DNA of 64,000 nt from Bacillota bacterium (GTDB lineage: Bacteria > Bacillota > Clostridia > Acetivibrionales > Acetivibrionaceae). The notes beneath the pieces were generated by a model, which had not been told where the DNA came from, ran no database searches, and saw only the letters and a program-made list of their open reading frames with translations. Positions 33,997 through 43,523 of the stretch are shown here, one piece after another (within the stretch, counting starts at the first letter, position 1; every line of letters starts with the position of its first letter). The position numbers and the translations under genes were made by a program. The stretch is from positions 1 through 64,000 of the forward strand of contig JAEWSG010000118.1 in assembly GCA_023398495.1 (NCBI GenBank), given 5' to 3'.

Positions 33997-35007
33997 TTAA
34001 TCTAACTCATCTTCCAGCTCTTCAATAGTAGGTAAACTGCTCTTTAACTCCTCTGGAATTTCCTGCAACAACTTATACTCACTTACACCAATTGGCTTAG
34101 TCATATCCTTTAATGCGTACTCCGCAACCAACTTATTCTTTTCCTTACATAAAATTATTCCAATGGATGGATTGTCATGCTCAGTCTTTAGTTTGTCATC
34201 TACAGCAGACAAGTAAAAATTCAGCTTACCTGCATATTCTGGTTTAAATTTTCCCGTTTTTAGTTCTATGACAACATAGCATCTCAGCTTGGTATGATAG
34301 AATAGCAAATCAATATAATAATCTTCATCCCCTATTTCCAAATGGTACTGGTTACCTATAAAAGCAAAACCAGTACCAAGTTCTAAAAGAAATTTAGTAA
34401 TCTTTTGCACCAACTGCTTTTCTATATCCCGTTCGTTTAAGCCATCTTTTAATGCAATAAAATCAAATATATATGGATCTTTTAGCGTTTCATTGGCCAA
34501 ATCACTTTGTACTGCAGGCATAAGAGATTAAAAGTTAGTTAATTTATCCGCTAATACCTGTCTGGCATAAAGATTTGTTTCAATTTGCATAGCTAAGACA
34601 TTCCTCGACCAACCATTTTCAATAGTTTTCTCAATGTACCATCTTCTCTCCTCTAAGCTTTTTACCCTCTCAAGAATGATAAGATTATGTGACCACGGAA
34701 TTTGTGCAACCACCTGTTGCACAAATTCTTCGTCAATATATTCTTCAGCCATCGTACGCATATATTTCAAGTTACGAGCCGAAAACCCTTTTAAATCCGG
34801 AAATTCAGAAGAAATATCTTTTGCCAGTCGGTCGATCACTTTACTCCCCCATCCTTCCTGCCTTTGGTGATTAATGATAATCCGTCCTATATTCCAATAA
34901 AGCAAAATCAGTTCCTTGTTAACTGCAAGAATGGCCCTATGTTGTCCTACTCTAATTTCAGACTTTATTGCTAGTAATATTTTTGAATAGTCTTGTAACT
35001 CATTCAT
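33997..35007 (-). pseudogene. YhcG-type (DUF1016) nuclease gene split by an in-frame TAA
   Basis: Upstream part 34528-35007 (159 aa) is the DUF1016 N-terminal domain (LLYWNIGRIIINHQRQEGWG), ending LTNF and TAA. Downstream part 33997-34521 (174 aa) begins MPAVQSDLANETLKDPYIFDF and holds the nuclease domain (YHLEIGDEDYYIDLLFYH, VVIELKTGKF). The two are in the same frame with only TAA TCT CTT between them, so one gene of about 336 codons has been cut by a nonsense codon, likely CAA to TAA. Whether the parts still fold together is unknown. It is otherwise intact. Confidence 0.85.
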
Positions 35008-35074
35008 ATTTTTCTCCTAATTATTCATTTTTCGCTTAAATAATGCCATTTATCTTATAAAACATTAAATAACT

Positions 35075-38023
35075 TTATCCTTCTATATTTTTAATCAATT
35101 CATTTGCAATATTATAGCTCTCTAACCTCATAATACTTTCTTCAGCACTTCCAAAACTCATTAGATTTATGCTTCCATACCAAACAATCTTTTGATCCAT
35201 AACTGCAAACTTTTGATGAATATTGGGCTTATAAACCAGAATTATTCCAGCAGCTTTAAGAATTTCCAATGTTTCTCGCAAAGCAGTAATATCTTTACTT
35301 TGAAAGTCTTCAATCGGTCTAGTCACTATGATAACCTTTATCTTATTACTAAGGACAGTTTCAAGGACTTTCAACATTTGCAAGCTTCTCTTCTTTGTTA
35401 CAAATGGACTTACAATAATAATTTCTCTCTCAGCACTCTCAATATCATTTGTATAAACTGGCAAAAAGTTGCTTTTATCAAATATAACATTTATTAAATC
35501 TGTCCTATCTATATCACCCTTTGCCTTATATCCAATTGAGGCATATCCTGTGAGTCTTTTGTTATACATCTTCTCAAACATCCTCACATGAATATCTACA
35601 TAATCATAAATTTGGACTTCATTTTTCCCTTCAAATAGTCTATGGAGTCTTCCAGCATATTGTTGCAGAGTACCTTTCCATGATATCGGCATAGCTAAGA
35701 ACAAGGTATCTAATCGTGGTTCATCAAAACCCTCTCCAATATATCTACCAGTAGCTACAAGAGTTAGATTCTTTTCAATAGGAGTTTCTGCTATTCTTTT
35801 CATTACTTCCCTGGTTTCTTTAGTTCCCATACCACCTGTAAGAGTAATTACATCTGAAATATGTTTACTCAAATTTTTAGAAAGCCATTCAACATGAGCT
35901 GTCCTTTCAGTCAACACAACACAGTTTCTCCCCATTTTATGGCTTTTAATGACGTCTTCCAAAATTTGATTATTACGCATTTCATTTGTAACAATTTCAG
36001 CATATAACTCATTTATAGAAACATCCCTTTCATCTTTATCCAATGGGACACGAAGAGAAGTAAATCTTGGGATAATATAATGCTCGAAAGGTCTTTTCTC
36101 TGCTTGCTTTTTTGCATCATCTCTATATCTGATTGGACCACACTGCATAAATATAATAGGGTGATGCCCATCTTTTCTGGTAGGTGTTGCAGTTAATCCA
36201 TATACATATTTTGCATTAGCACTTTTAAGTACCTTTTCAAAGCTAAAAGCCGAAACATGATGGCACTCATCAACAATAATCATGCCATAGTTCTTAATAC
36301 AATCCTTAACTTCCCCCATTCTATTCAAAGATTGCATAACTGCTATATCAATAACGCCACTAAGGTCGTCTTTTCCTGCTCCTAATTGTCCTATAATACT
36401 TTTAGTTTTCTTTCTGCCTTTCTTTATTCCCTCAATTGAATCAGGCAAACATTCATTTATTGTGAGGAATTCCATTAGTCTATTTTTCCATTGAGAAACC
36501 AAACTTATCTTATCAACTAGAATTAATGTATTTACTTTTCTTTCCGCTAACAATTTTATCGCTACTACTGTTTTGCCAAAGGCTGTTGTTCCACAGAGTA
36601 TACCATTTTCATACTCTAGGAGCTTTTCAATTGCTTTTGGCTGTTCATCTCGCAGGGTTCCGTTAAATTCAATATCAATGCTTTTTCCGTTATTGGATTC
36701 ATCAGCAAAATCTACATTTACCTTAAATTTATTTATAAGTGCTTTCAAATCATTCTCGCAACCTCTAGGCAAACATAGATATTCTGTTGTTTCCTCAGAA
36801 CATGAAATAATCATTGGCTTATTCCTGGTTGGCAAACGCATGGCTTGGGCTTTATAGAACTCAGGATTCTTAAATGCAGCCAATCTTTTTAAATGATTTA
36901 ATGCTCTTTGCGAAATTCCTGATTTTTCAATATACAGCATGTTTGCTTTGGTTATATGAATTGTATCTGGATAATCATTATTAGATAATTCGACCCTGCT
37001 TACTTCCCACGGTTTTTGTGCCTCTTCATCATCCTTTTTAAGTGTACCAAGTTCATTACCGCTGCATAGTTTACAAGTATATGTATCAACTTCATCCTCA
37101 GAAAGCGTTTTGATAGAACATAAGAAAGCCCACTGGTCATCAATTGCTACAAAATTTTCATCGATGAAAACACTATTTTTATCATTCCTTGCTGCCTTTT
37201 GAAAAGGCAAAGCGATAAGATTTCCCAAACCACCTTTTGGCATTGTATCTTGATTTGGAAAAAGCCTATCATATGATTTAAATGGAATTTCGTGTCTTTT
37301 TGTCATACAATGAGTAATTAATGCGCTCCCAAACTTTCTTGCCTGCATAGCCGATAAAGGATGTTTGAAGAAAAACCATGCATGAGCTCCATTTCCCGAA
37401 CGTGAACGTTCAACAGCTAAAGGAATATTAAACTCCACACATACTTCCCTTAGAACCGTAATTTCCTTTTGCCACTCACCTTTATCAAAATCAATGGCAA
37501 GAAACCAACAGGTTTCATCTTGGCAAAGTGGATAGATTCCAGCAACAAAAGAATTACCTTTACTATCAATTCCCCTCAAATGCATATCAATTACTTTCTC
37601 ATTCAATGGTGCATATTCTTTGTGAGTACAATCGTTACAATTTCCTTTTGGCTTCCTGCAAACACCTTGCCTCCATTCGTTTATGCAAAAAGGCGAATAT
37701 CCTGCTGTACCCTTCTTTGGACTTACCCATCTTTTTGCATAGACATCATCTCTTCCTTTAAACAATGACATATAAAGTTCTATTTTTTCATGGGGTTTTG
37801 ACTTATTATTAACTTCTGAGTTAGGAAGATTGTCAACTGGCTCCTCCTCCGATAAATTTTGAATGCTAGACTCCAGTAAAACTTCTTGATTCAAAACCAC
37901 ATCACAATTAGTCTGACATTCATTAATTCCAAACTGAGTTTTCAGGCTTTTGATTTCATCTTTTAAATTGTTATTCTCTATCAATAAAGATTGATACTTT
38001 TCAAACAATTCTTTGTAATTCAT
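35075..38023 (-). CDS. AEP primase-like, SF2 helicase and phospholipase-D-like fusion protein
   Basis: The protein has 982 aa. Residues about 1-60 are a coiled coil. Residues about 90-330 form an archaeo-eukaryotic primase-like domain with a zinc-type Cys cluster (CINEW, VCRKPKGNCNDC), AIDFD with catalytic acids, and SGNGAHAWFFF. From about 455 a DEAD-like helicase: TTAFGKTVVAIK, VDECHHVSAF, GLTATPTRKDG, and QQYAGRLHRLF. The last 120 residues have a PLD-type motif, HQKFAVMD and GSINLMSFGSAEES. This architecture is known from conflict/defence-like operons (AEP-TOTE family). It lies ten bases after the recombinase and may act in the same mobile module. Confidence 0.85.
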   Translation of the reverse strand: MNYKELFEKYQSLLIENNNLKDEIKSLKTQFGINECQTNCDVVLNQEVLLESSIQNLSEEEPVDNLPNSEVNNKSKPHEKIELYMSLFKGRDDVYAKRWVSPKKGTAGYSPFCINEWRQGVCRKPKGNCNDCTHKEYAPLNEKVIDMHLRGIDSKGNSFVAGIYPLCQDETCWFLAIDFDKGEWQKEITVLREVCVEFNIPLAVERSRSGNGAHAWFFFKHPLSAMQARKFGSALITHCMTKRHEIPFKSYDRLFPNQDTMPKGGLGNLIALPFQKAARNDKNSVFIDENFVAIDDQWAFLCSIKTLSEDEVDTYTCKLCSGNELGTLKKDDEEAQKPWEVSRVELSNNDYPDTIHITKANMLYIEKSGISQRALNHLKRLAAFKNPEFYKAQAMRLPTRNKPMIISCSEETTEYLCLPRGCENDLKALINKFKVNVDFADESNNGKSIDIEFNGTLRDEQPKAIEKLLEYENGILCGTTAFGKTVVAIKLLAERKVNTLILVDKISLVSQWKNRLMEFLTINECLPDSIEGIKKGRKKTKSIIGQLGAGKDDLSGVIDIAVMQSLNRMGEVKDCIKNYGMIIVDECHHVSAFSFEKVLKSANAKYVYGLTATPTRKDGHHPIIFMQCGPIRYRDDAKKQAEKRPFEHYIIPRFTSLRVPLDKDERDVSINELYAEIVTNEMRNNQILEDVIKSHKMGRNCVVLTERTAHVEWLSKNLSKHISDVITLTGGMGTKETREVMKRIAETPIEKNLTLVATGRYIGEGFDEPRLDTLFLAMPISWKGTLQQYAGRLHRLFEGKNEVQIYDYVDIHVRMFEKMYNKRLTGYASIGYKAKGDIDRTDLINVIFDKSNFLPVYTNDIESAEREIIIVSPFVTKKRSLQMLKVLETVLSNKIKVIIVTRPIEDFQSKDITALRETLEILKAAGIILVYKPNIHQKFAVMDQKIVWYGSINLMSFGSAEESIMRLESYNIANELIKNIEG

Positions 38024-38033
38024 AAAAACATCC

Positions 38034-38945
38034 TTATTTTACAAATCTTCTCCGTTTCTTTTCCTCTTGCACTTTTTCAAAATCATTCTTTGATATAATT
38101 GCTTCATGACAATTTGAAATATAGTACTTAGCCTTTTGTCCTAAATTAAAAATTTGCTTACCATTTAAATAATCTTCTACATAAGTCTTCTGGAGCAAAA
38201 CATTTCCAGTATATTTTTCATTTGAAAGCATTTTATTAATCGTTTCTGCACTCCATTTGTAACTATCTCTTGGTGTTTTTACTCCGCTTTCCTCTAACCA
38301 ATATGCCAATTGTCGAAGACTTTTCCCTTCAAGATAAAATTGAAATATCTTTTTAATTATTTCTGCTTCGTTTAATTCAATTCTTAATTTTCCAGATGTA
38401 TCTTGGCGATATCCAAAACAAATACGGTTTGAATATTTCGAATTAATACTTCCAAAACTACGTTCAATCCCCCACTTGATGTCAAAGCTTTTCTGCTCGC
38501 TTTCATTCTGATAAAGTGCCGCATATATTGTAATCATCAGTGCAGATTGTTTACAGAATGAATTCAGCTTCTCAATTTCAAAAATCACGTTTACACCAAG
38601 CGTCTTCAGCTCATTTAGTGCATTTATTGTATCTAATGTATTTCTTCCAAACCTGCTGATGGATTTTACAAGAATAATATCAATTTTTCTCTCATGACAG
38701 TCTGAAATCATTAGTTCAAACTGTTCTCTTGCTTTTCTACTTCTCTCGGAAACTTTGTCAGAATATATCCCCACAAACTTCCATAACGGATTCTTACTGA
38801 TTTCAGCCTTATAATAGTCCTCTTGAGCTTTCAAGCTAAACATCTGTTCTTCATGTTTAGTACTTACTCGACAATAAGCAGCAACCCGCTTAATAAGCGA
38901 TTCTTTTTTATAGATAAAATTTAAGTCACCTTTTACAGATCTCAT
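38034..38945 (-). CDS. serine recombinase (resolvase/invertase type with recombinase domain)
   Basis: The protein has 303 aa. The catalytic domain has VAAYCRVSTKHEEQ (nucleophile Ser), SISRFGRNTLDT and a short helix region. Residues about 165-300 are the recombinase DNA-binding domain (GYRQDTSGKLRIE, ETINKMLSNEKYTG). It is shorter than full large serine recombinases because it lacks the long C-terminal coiled coil. ATG at 38945 overlaps the stop of the preceding gene by four bases (ATGA), so the two are translated together. It could move or invert a DNA segment or help the primase-helicase element. Confidence 0.85.
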   Translation of the reverse strand: MRSVKGDLNFIYKKESLIKRVAAYCRVSTKHEEQMFSLKAQEDYYKAEISKNPLWKFVGIYSDKVSERSRKAREQFELMISDCHERKIDIILVKSISRFGRNTLDTINALNELKTLGVNVIFEIEKLNSFCKQSALMITIYAALYQNESEQKSFDIKWGIERSFGSINSKYSNRICFGYRQDTSGKLRIELNEAEIIKKIFQFYLEGKSLRQLAYWLEESGVKTPRDSYKWSAETINKMLSNEKYTGNVLLQKTYVEDYLNGKQIFNLGQKAKYYISNCHEAIISKNDFEKVQEEKKRRRFVK

Positions 38946-39271
38946 TTTGCCTTTCTTTGTCTAACCTCTTGAACTCTCTCAAATAACTCTTTATCTATTA
39001 TCTGTGGGTAATCATCATCTCCAACATAACGCTCGTATGATAGAATTTTTGCAATCGCTTGCTTTCCCCATTTTGCATTATTATATGGTGAAGGTGGTGA
39101 AGGTATATTACATAATTCTAATTTGGTTGATATTGCTTGCATACTATATCCATCAGCATAAAGTTCAAAAAGTAATTTAACAGCTAATGCCTGTGCCTGA
39201 TTTATCTCAAAAAGGTTGAAAACATTTCTGTTGTATCCAAAAACCATTCTTTTTTGTGCCTTTTCGTTCAT
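38942..39271 (-). CDS. small recombinase-domain protein without a catalytic domain
   Basis: The protein has 109 aa. It contains the recombinase DNA-binding domain alone: VFGYNRNVFNLF, EINQAQALAVKLLFELY, IAKILSYERYVGDD. The N-terminal serine catalytic domain is absent, and ATG at 39271 has GGAG upstream, so this seems to be a real start. It overlaps the next recombinase gene by four bases, so the two probably act as a split pair or as an accessory DNA-binding subunit. Degeneration of a second recombinase is the alternative. Confidence 0.78.
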   Translation of the reverse strand: MNEKAQKRMVFGYNRNVFNLFEINQAQALAVKLLFELYADGYSMQAISTKLELCNIPSPPSPYNNAKWGKQAIAKILSYERYVGDDDYPQIIDKELFERVQEVRQRKAK

Positions 39272-39326
39272 ACTTTCAACTCCTTTGTTAATATAATTAT
39301 TGCATAAAATCAGGCAAAAATAAAGA

Positions 39327-39363
39327 ACAGATTAATGCGAGTAAATTTCTCACATTAATCTGT
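39327..39363 (-). terminator. terminator of the tRNA gene
   Basis: ACAGATTAATG (39327-39337) pairs exactly with CATTAATCTGT (39353-39363). On the minus strand the stem is followed by TCTTTATTTTT. Confidence 0.8.
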
Positions 39364-39373
39364 CCACTTATCT

Positions 39374-39447
39374 TGGCTGCGGGAGAAGGATTTGAACCCT
39401 CACAAAATGATCCAGAGACATTTGTGCTACCATTACACTATCCCGCA
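39374..39447 (-). tRNA. tRNA-Gln, anticodon CTG, CCA encoded
   Basis: On the minus strand the acceptor arms TGCGGGA and TCCCGCA pair, G precedes an encoded CCA, the D arm is GTGT-AATGGTA-GCAC and the T arm is GAGGG-TTCAAAT-CCTTC. The anticodon loop CTCTGGA gives CTG. The last pair of the anticodon stem next to the loop is T-T, a mismatch, and the variable loop is four bases. Total length is 74 with CCA. Overall the gene looks functional, though the mismatch merits a check. Confidence 0.85.
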
Positions 39448-39515
39448 ATGTTCAAGCAAAAAGAATTATAACATAGATAAAAAAATAATGCAACGTCAAT
39501 TTTCATAATTCTTCT

Positions 39516-39552
39516 AAAAATAAGGATGGCAATAATCGCCATCCTTATTTTT
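39516..39552 (-). terminator. terminator of the cohesin-SLH gene
   Basis: AAAAATAAGGATGGC and GCCATCCTTATTTTT form a perfect 15-bp stem with a 7-base loop; the minus strand continues with T residues. It ends ten bases after the stop of the gene at 39562-41403. Confidence 0.85.
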
Positions 39553-39561
39553 AAGTATACC

Positions 39562-41403
39562 TTATTTGTTGTAAACCTTGTAAACTATTGCAGCCAACTC
39601 CGCTCTTGAAGCATTTCCTTTTGGATTTATGATATTATTGCTTCCAACAACTATTCCCTCTTTAACCAAAGTAGCTACTCCTGTCACTGCATAAGATGCA
39701 ACTTGACCTTTATCGGTGTACTTAGCAATTACATCAGCTGTACCCTCAGAAGATATCTTTCCTGATACAAGAAGAGCTCTGCTTATAAGTACCATCATAT
39801 CCTGCCTTGTTATTTTGTCTTTTGGCTTGTAAAGATTATTTCCAACTCCGGTTGTAATTCCAAGCTTCTTAGCTATACCAATCTGTTTGTAATAGTAAGC
39901 ATCAGCTGGTATATCCTCAAAATTAGAATCTACTGTAGCATTCAGATCCAAAGCTTTAACCAAAAGCACCATAAAGTCTGCCCTTGTTATTGCTGCCTGC
40001 GGATTAAAGGTAGTTTCGGAAGTACCGTTTATAATTCCTTTTGATGCCAAAACTTCAATCTGGTTCTTAGCCCATGAGAAGGACTTTAAATCGGAAAAAG
40101 TCTTAGAAACATATGCAACAGCAAATCTGCCTAAGCGTGTAGTTGTGAATGTTACCATGCCTGTACTTTCGTTATATCTTCCGCTAGGAACAGTTAATGC
40201 GTTTCCTTTGCTATCAATCTGAAGAACAACAATGTGTTCTATAGTTTGCAATTCAGCTTCCGTAGGTTTATATGGAATAGCCACTTTTACAGGACTTTCA
40301 AGATTGATCCACTCTGTTTCAAGGCCATCAACTTTCAAGCCTACCTTAACCATTGGCCTGTCTACAATCTTTCCCTTTATATCAGCAGCCAAATCAGAAT
40401 AGTCATCTCTTCCTACTGAAACTTCTACCTTGGAAGCCTTTTGAACTTTAGAAGACAATTCACTGGTATTTAGCATATTTGAAGGCAAAGTTAAAATTGC
40501 ATATGCAGTATTCATGTTAATCTTGTGTGATAAAACACCCGACATCAACGCTTGTTTAGGAAACTCTTGCGTATAAGCGGTAGCTCCTTTAACCCCACCT
40601 ACAGGCAAAGTTGCTGTTTTTATGCCCTGAGAATCCGGAATCACTTCTTGTAAAGCAGTTTCCAGTTCTTTCTGCTCAAATTTGTAAGTTACTTTACCAT
40701 TGTTATTGCTTACAACAGTGGAGCTTATCTCTCCAGGTTTTCCTTCATGTGAGGGGCTAGGAGTAACTACAATAGGTCCTGTAACCACTATAGGGGTAGG
40801 AGTAGCTATTGATCCCACCTTATTAATATCCGGTGGATTAATTATTGAATAACCAGATGTTAGCTTATTTCCGTTCCAATCTGCTACAAACACACCTGAT
40901 ACTGAAGTTGGCATTGTTGATGTTTCAGCAAATTTTATAGATGTTTCTTCCTTTTTCAAAACCTTAAATCCAACTATGGCAACTGTCCCTGATGTTTCAG
41001 CCGTTCCACTTGCCTTATAATCTTCCAAACTAGTATAAGTCTTACCAAAATTCAAAACACCTTGTGATATGTTGTTTGATGCAATCGGTAAAACTCCATA
41101 TGTAGAATCGTTTAATATTGTACCACTCTTAGGGATCGTGCTGTTGGTAAAAGCAGCACCAGTATCAGGATTAACAGCCTCTAAAACAGTTGGGTCATAT
41201 TTAATATTGACCTGATACCCGGCAAAACCACTAATATTGTCAACTAAAACGGTTGCTTTGATAATATCTCCGACTTCTGCAGAAGTCTTGTCCAATTCAA
41301 TCTTGATACTAGACGTTGAATCAGCAAATACATGACTTGTAAATAAACTTGTAAATACAAACAGCACTGCAAGTACTACAGACAACCTACTTTTTGCTTT
41401 CAT
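39562..41403 (-). CDS. cohesin (type II-like) and SLH surface-anchoring protein
   Basis: The protein has 613 aa. A signal peptide (1-27) is followed by a cohesin domain at about 32-185 (IKIELDKTSAEVGDIIKATV; NIKYDPTVLEAVNP; SGYSIINPPD), like those that bind type II dockerins on scaffoldins. A Thr/Pro-rich linker follows, then a beta-rich domain (about 250-440), then three SLH repeats to the end (FSWAKNQIEVLASKGIING; ITRADFMVLLVKAL; ASRAELAAIVYKVYNK) that attach to the cell wall. It would tether cellulosomes or single dockerin-bearing enzymes to the surface. Type II is inferred from the architecture, not from binding data. Confidence 0.9.
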   Translation of the reverse strand: MKAKSRLSVVLAVLFVFTSLFTSHVFADSTSSIKIELDKTSAEVGDIIKATVLVDNISGFAGYQVNIKYDPTVLEAVNPDTGAAFTNSTIPKSGTILNDSTYGVLPIASNNISQGVLNFGKTYTSLEDYKASGTAETSGTVAIVGFKVLKKEETSIKFAETSTMPTSVSGVFVADWNGNKLTSGYSIINPPDINKVGSIATPTPIVVTGPIVVTPSPSHEGKPGEISSTVVSNNNGKVTYKFEQKELETALQEVIPDSQGIKTATLPVGGVKGATAYTQEFPKQALMSGVLSHKINMNTAYAILTLPSNMLNTSELSSKVQKASKVEVSVGRDDYSDLAADIKGKIVDRPMVKVGLKVDGLETEWINLESPVKVAIPYKPTEAELQTIEHIVVLQIDSKGNALTVPSGRYNESTGMVTFTTTRLGRFAVAYVSKTFSDLKSFSWAKNQIEVLASKGIINGTSETTFNPQAAITRADFMVLLVKALDLNATVDSNFEDIPADAYYYKQIGIAKKLGITTGVGNNLYKPKDKITRQDMMVLISRALLVSGKISSEGTADVIAKYTDKGQVASYAVTGVATLVKEGIVVGSNNIINPKGNASRAELAAIVYKVYNK

Positions 41404-41697
41404 TTAAGAAAAGCCCCCTTTTATTAAAATTAATTTAAATAATAAATTTGTTAAAATTTACTCCCTAAATTAAGAACAAATACCCCTTTTTATCTTGCAG
41501 ATTTCATCAATTCACCTGTAATACTGGTAAAATTGGGGCAAAAAATTATGTAGCCAAACCAAATATTTGAACTACATATTTTTTGATATATTATATATAA
41601 TTATACCATTCCTTGGGCTCAATGTAAATCCATGAAAATGGACTTCAAACAAAAATAAATTACAAACAAAAGAGTTAAAACCTCCAATATTCTGGAA
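41404..41697. other. intergenic spacer before the cohesin-SLH gene
   Basis: No gene. An AAAGGGGGC ribosome binding site precedes the start at 41403. The promoter of the cohesin gene is expected here but was not placed. Confidence 0.4.
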
Positions 41698-43509
41698 TCA
41701 TTTGGAGTAAAGACACTTTTGTGGAACAACAGACCTCTCTGTTCTTGGGCTGCTCCATTCAAGCTTGACCTTACCAGCCAAGCTGTTATTATGGTACTCG
41801 AGTACTATTTTATATTTCTTGCCTGCCTCCAGAAAAATTCCGGCACTTTGGGTTACTTTCCCTTCACTTCCGTGCCATTTATCCATAATCAGCTTACCAT
41901 CAACCCAAAGCCTTGTTCCGTCATCCTGAGTAGCGTAGAATATATATTCTTCACTATAGACAGGTTGCACAAATCCTTTCCAGCGTATGCTGAATTTGCA
42001 ATCCTGCTCCATGGATTTATCCGGTGATCCAACACCCCAGTCAAAATTGATATTAGAATCAATGCCTGTCAACTTAAGATTTGTCAGATTCTCATTATCA
42101 TAATATTCAAAATTGAGACCTGTACCATTCCCCATCCCAGCCTCGCCAGAAGAATTTACTTTAACAGGATACAAACGCTCTTCAGGTACAACTGTTTTTT
42201 TAGTACTTTTACTGCTCCACTCAAGTTTAACAATACCGTAACCGGTATTATTAAAGTACTCTAACTTAATATCATAAAGCTTTCCACTTTCTAAGGCTAT
42301 AGTTCCCGTATCAGTGACATCCCAATCATTGATCCATTTGTCAATAATCAGTTTATTATCCACCCAAAGTCTTACACCATTGTCACGAAGTACATGAAAT
42401 GTATACTCCTCACTATATTCCGCTCTTATCTTTCCGGTCCAGCGTATACTGTAGGATTCATCATTTCTTATTTCAGGTACAGGAGGATCTGTAGCCCAAC
42501 TAAAATCAATAGTTCCATCCACACGTTCAAGCCTGGAATTTGTAAGGTCTATATTGTCAAAATACTCTCCTCTCAATCCTGTTCCCTGTGCATGTGCATT
42601 TAATCCACTCTCAGAAGCTGAAGTTTGTGTACTAGGAGTCAAAGTCTGATTTGAAGCTATCGGCGTAGAATTTACAGCGGGAATTTCAGGTGTTTGGTCT
42701 GCACTCAAATCAGGTTGATCTACTAACCCAGATTTTGGTGAAGTTGCTGGTTCTAACCCCGTGAATATAGTTATAAGATCTTTTATCTTTGCACTTTGCA
42801 CCTCTCCAACCGTTATCTGACTTCCTCTCTTTTTCAACTGAGAATAAAGGACATATTTTCCCTGTGATAAGTTCTTTTCTATAGCTCCAATCCTATCTTC
42901 AGGCTCTGCTTTTAAAGATATAATTTCCCAATCATCACCATATGTCTTGTTGAGTGTTCCCCTTAAAGCATCCAATATATAGTCCAGACTATCCTCCATA
43001 CCTGTCTTATCTTGCTTATATTCTTTATTGCGAGGATTTAAGGAACCAGAAATGAGAAAATACATTTTATCTTTGTCGGCAATTATACCTTTTTCTTTAC
43101 AAATATCAATAACTTCGGCAATTGCATTTTTTACTTTAATTCCCTTAATATTCTTGCTTTTAAGTATCTCTTTTGCTTCATCATTCAAGCTTTCAACCTT
43201 TAATACCTTCTGAGTTTCATCAATGGTAAATTCCATACCTGGGTTTATATCCAAACTCAAGTAAGCAAACTCCTTAGAACCGAAGTTAATAAAATATAAG
43301 GCAGCTAATCCCAGAATCACGCACAAACACGCTGCAACGGCTGACAAATTCTTAATAAGATATCCATAATTTATAATGTCTTTCTTTGCAAACTCTATTT
43401 CCTTTCCAACAAACATTGTACTCTGCCTTTTTAACTTATAAAAAGCATTGTCAGGAGTTGCAACCAGTACGGTATTTTTGTCCATACTGAATATTATACC
43501 TGTATACAT
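41698..43509 (-). CDS. rsgI: RsgI-type anti-sigma factor with two extracellular PA14 domains
   Basis: The protein has 603 aa. The short cytoplasmic N-terminus (1-48, YTGIIFSMDKNTVLVATPDN) binds SigI. A membrane span follows at about 55-75 (AACLCVILGLAALYF). The next about 150 residues match the RsgI periplasmic domain (DINPGMEFTIDETQKVL). A Ser/Thr/Pro linker (about 268-305) leads to two PA14 domains (about 310-455 and 465-603), which bind sugars in similar proteins. Thus binding of polysaccharide outside would release the sigma factor inside. The pair resembles the sigma-I3/RsgI3 type of C. thermocellum, which also has two PA14 modules. It is 14 bases downstream of sigI. Confidence 0.92.
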   Translation of the reverse strand: MYTGIIFSMDKNTVLVATPDNAFYKLKRQSTMFVGKEIEFAKKDIINYGYLIKNLSAVAACLCVILGLAALYFINFGSKEFAYLSLDINPGMEFTIDETQKVLKVESLNDEAKEILKSKNIKGIKVKNAIAEVIDICKEKGIIADKDKMYFLISGSLNPRNKEYKQDKTGMEDSLDYILDALRGTLNKTYGDDWEIISLKAEPEDRIGAIEKNLSQGKYVLYSQLKKRGSQITVGEVQSAKIKDLITIFTGLEPATSPKSGLVDQPDLSADQTPEIPAVNSTPIASNQTLTPSTQTSASESGLNAHAQGTGLRGEYFDNIDLTNSRLERVDGTIDFSWATDPPVPEIRNDESYSIRWTGKIRAEYSEEYTFHVLRDNGVRLWVDNKLIIDKWINDWDVTDTGTIALESGKLYDIKLEYFNNTGYGIVKLEWSSKSTKKTVVPEERLYPVKVNSSGEAGMGNGTGLNFEYYDNENLTNLKLTGIDSNINFDWGVGSPDKSMEQDCKFSIRWKGFVQPVYSEEYIFYATQDDGTRLWVDGKLIMDKWHGSEGKVTQSAGIFLEAGKKYKIVLEYHNNSLAGKVKLEWSSPRTERSVVPQKCLYSK

Positions 43510-43523
43510 CTTGAAACCTCCTC

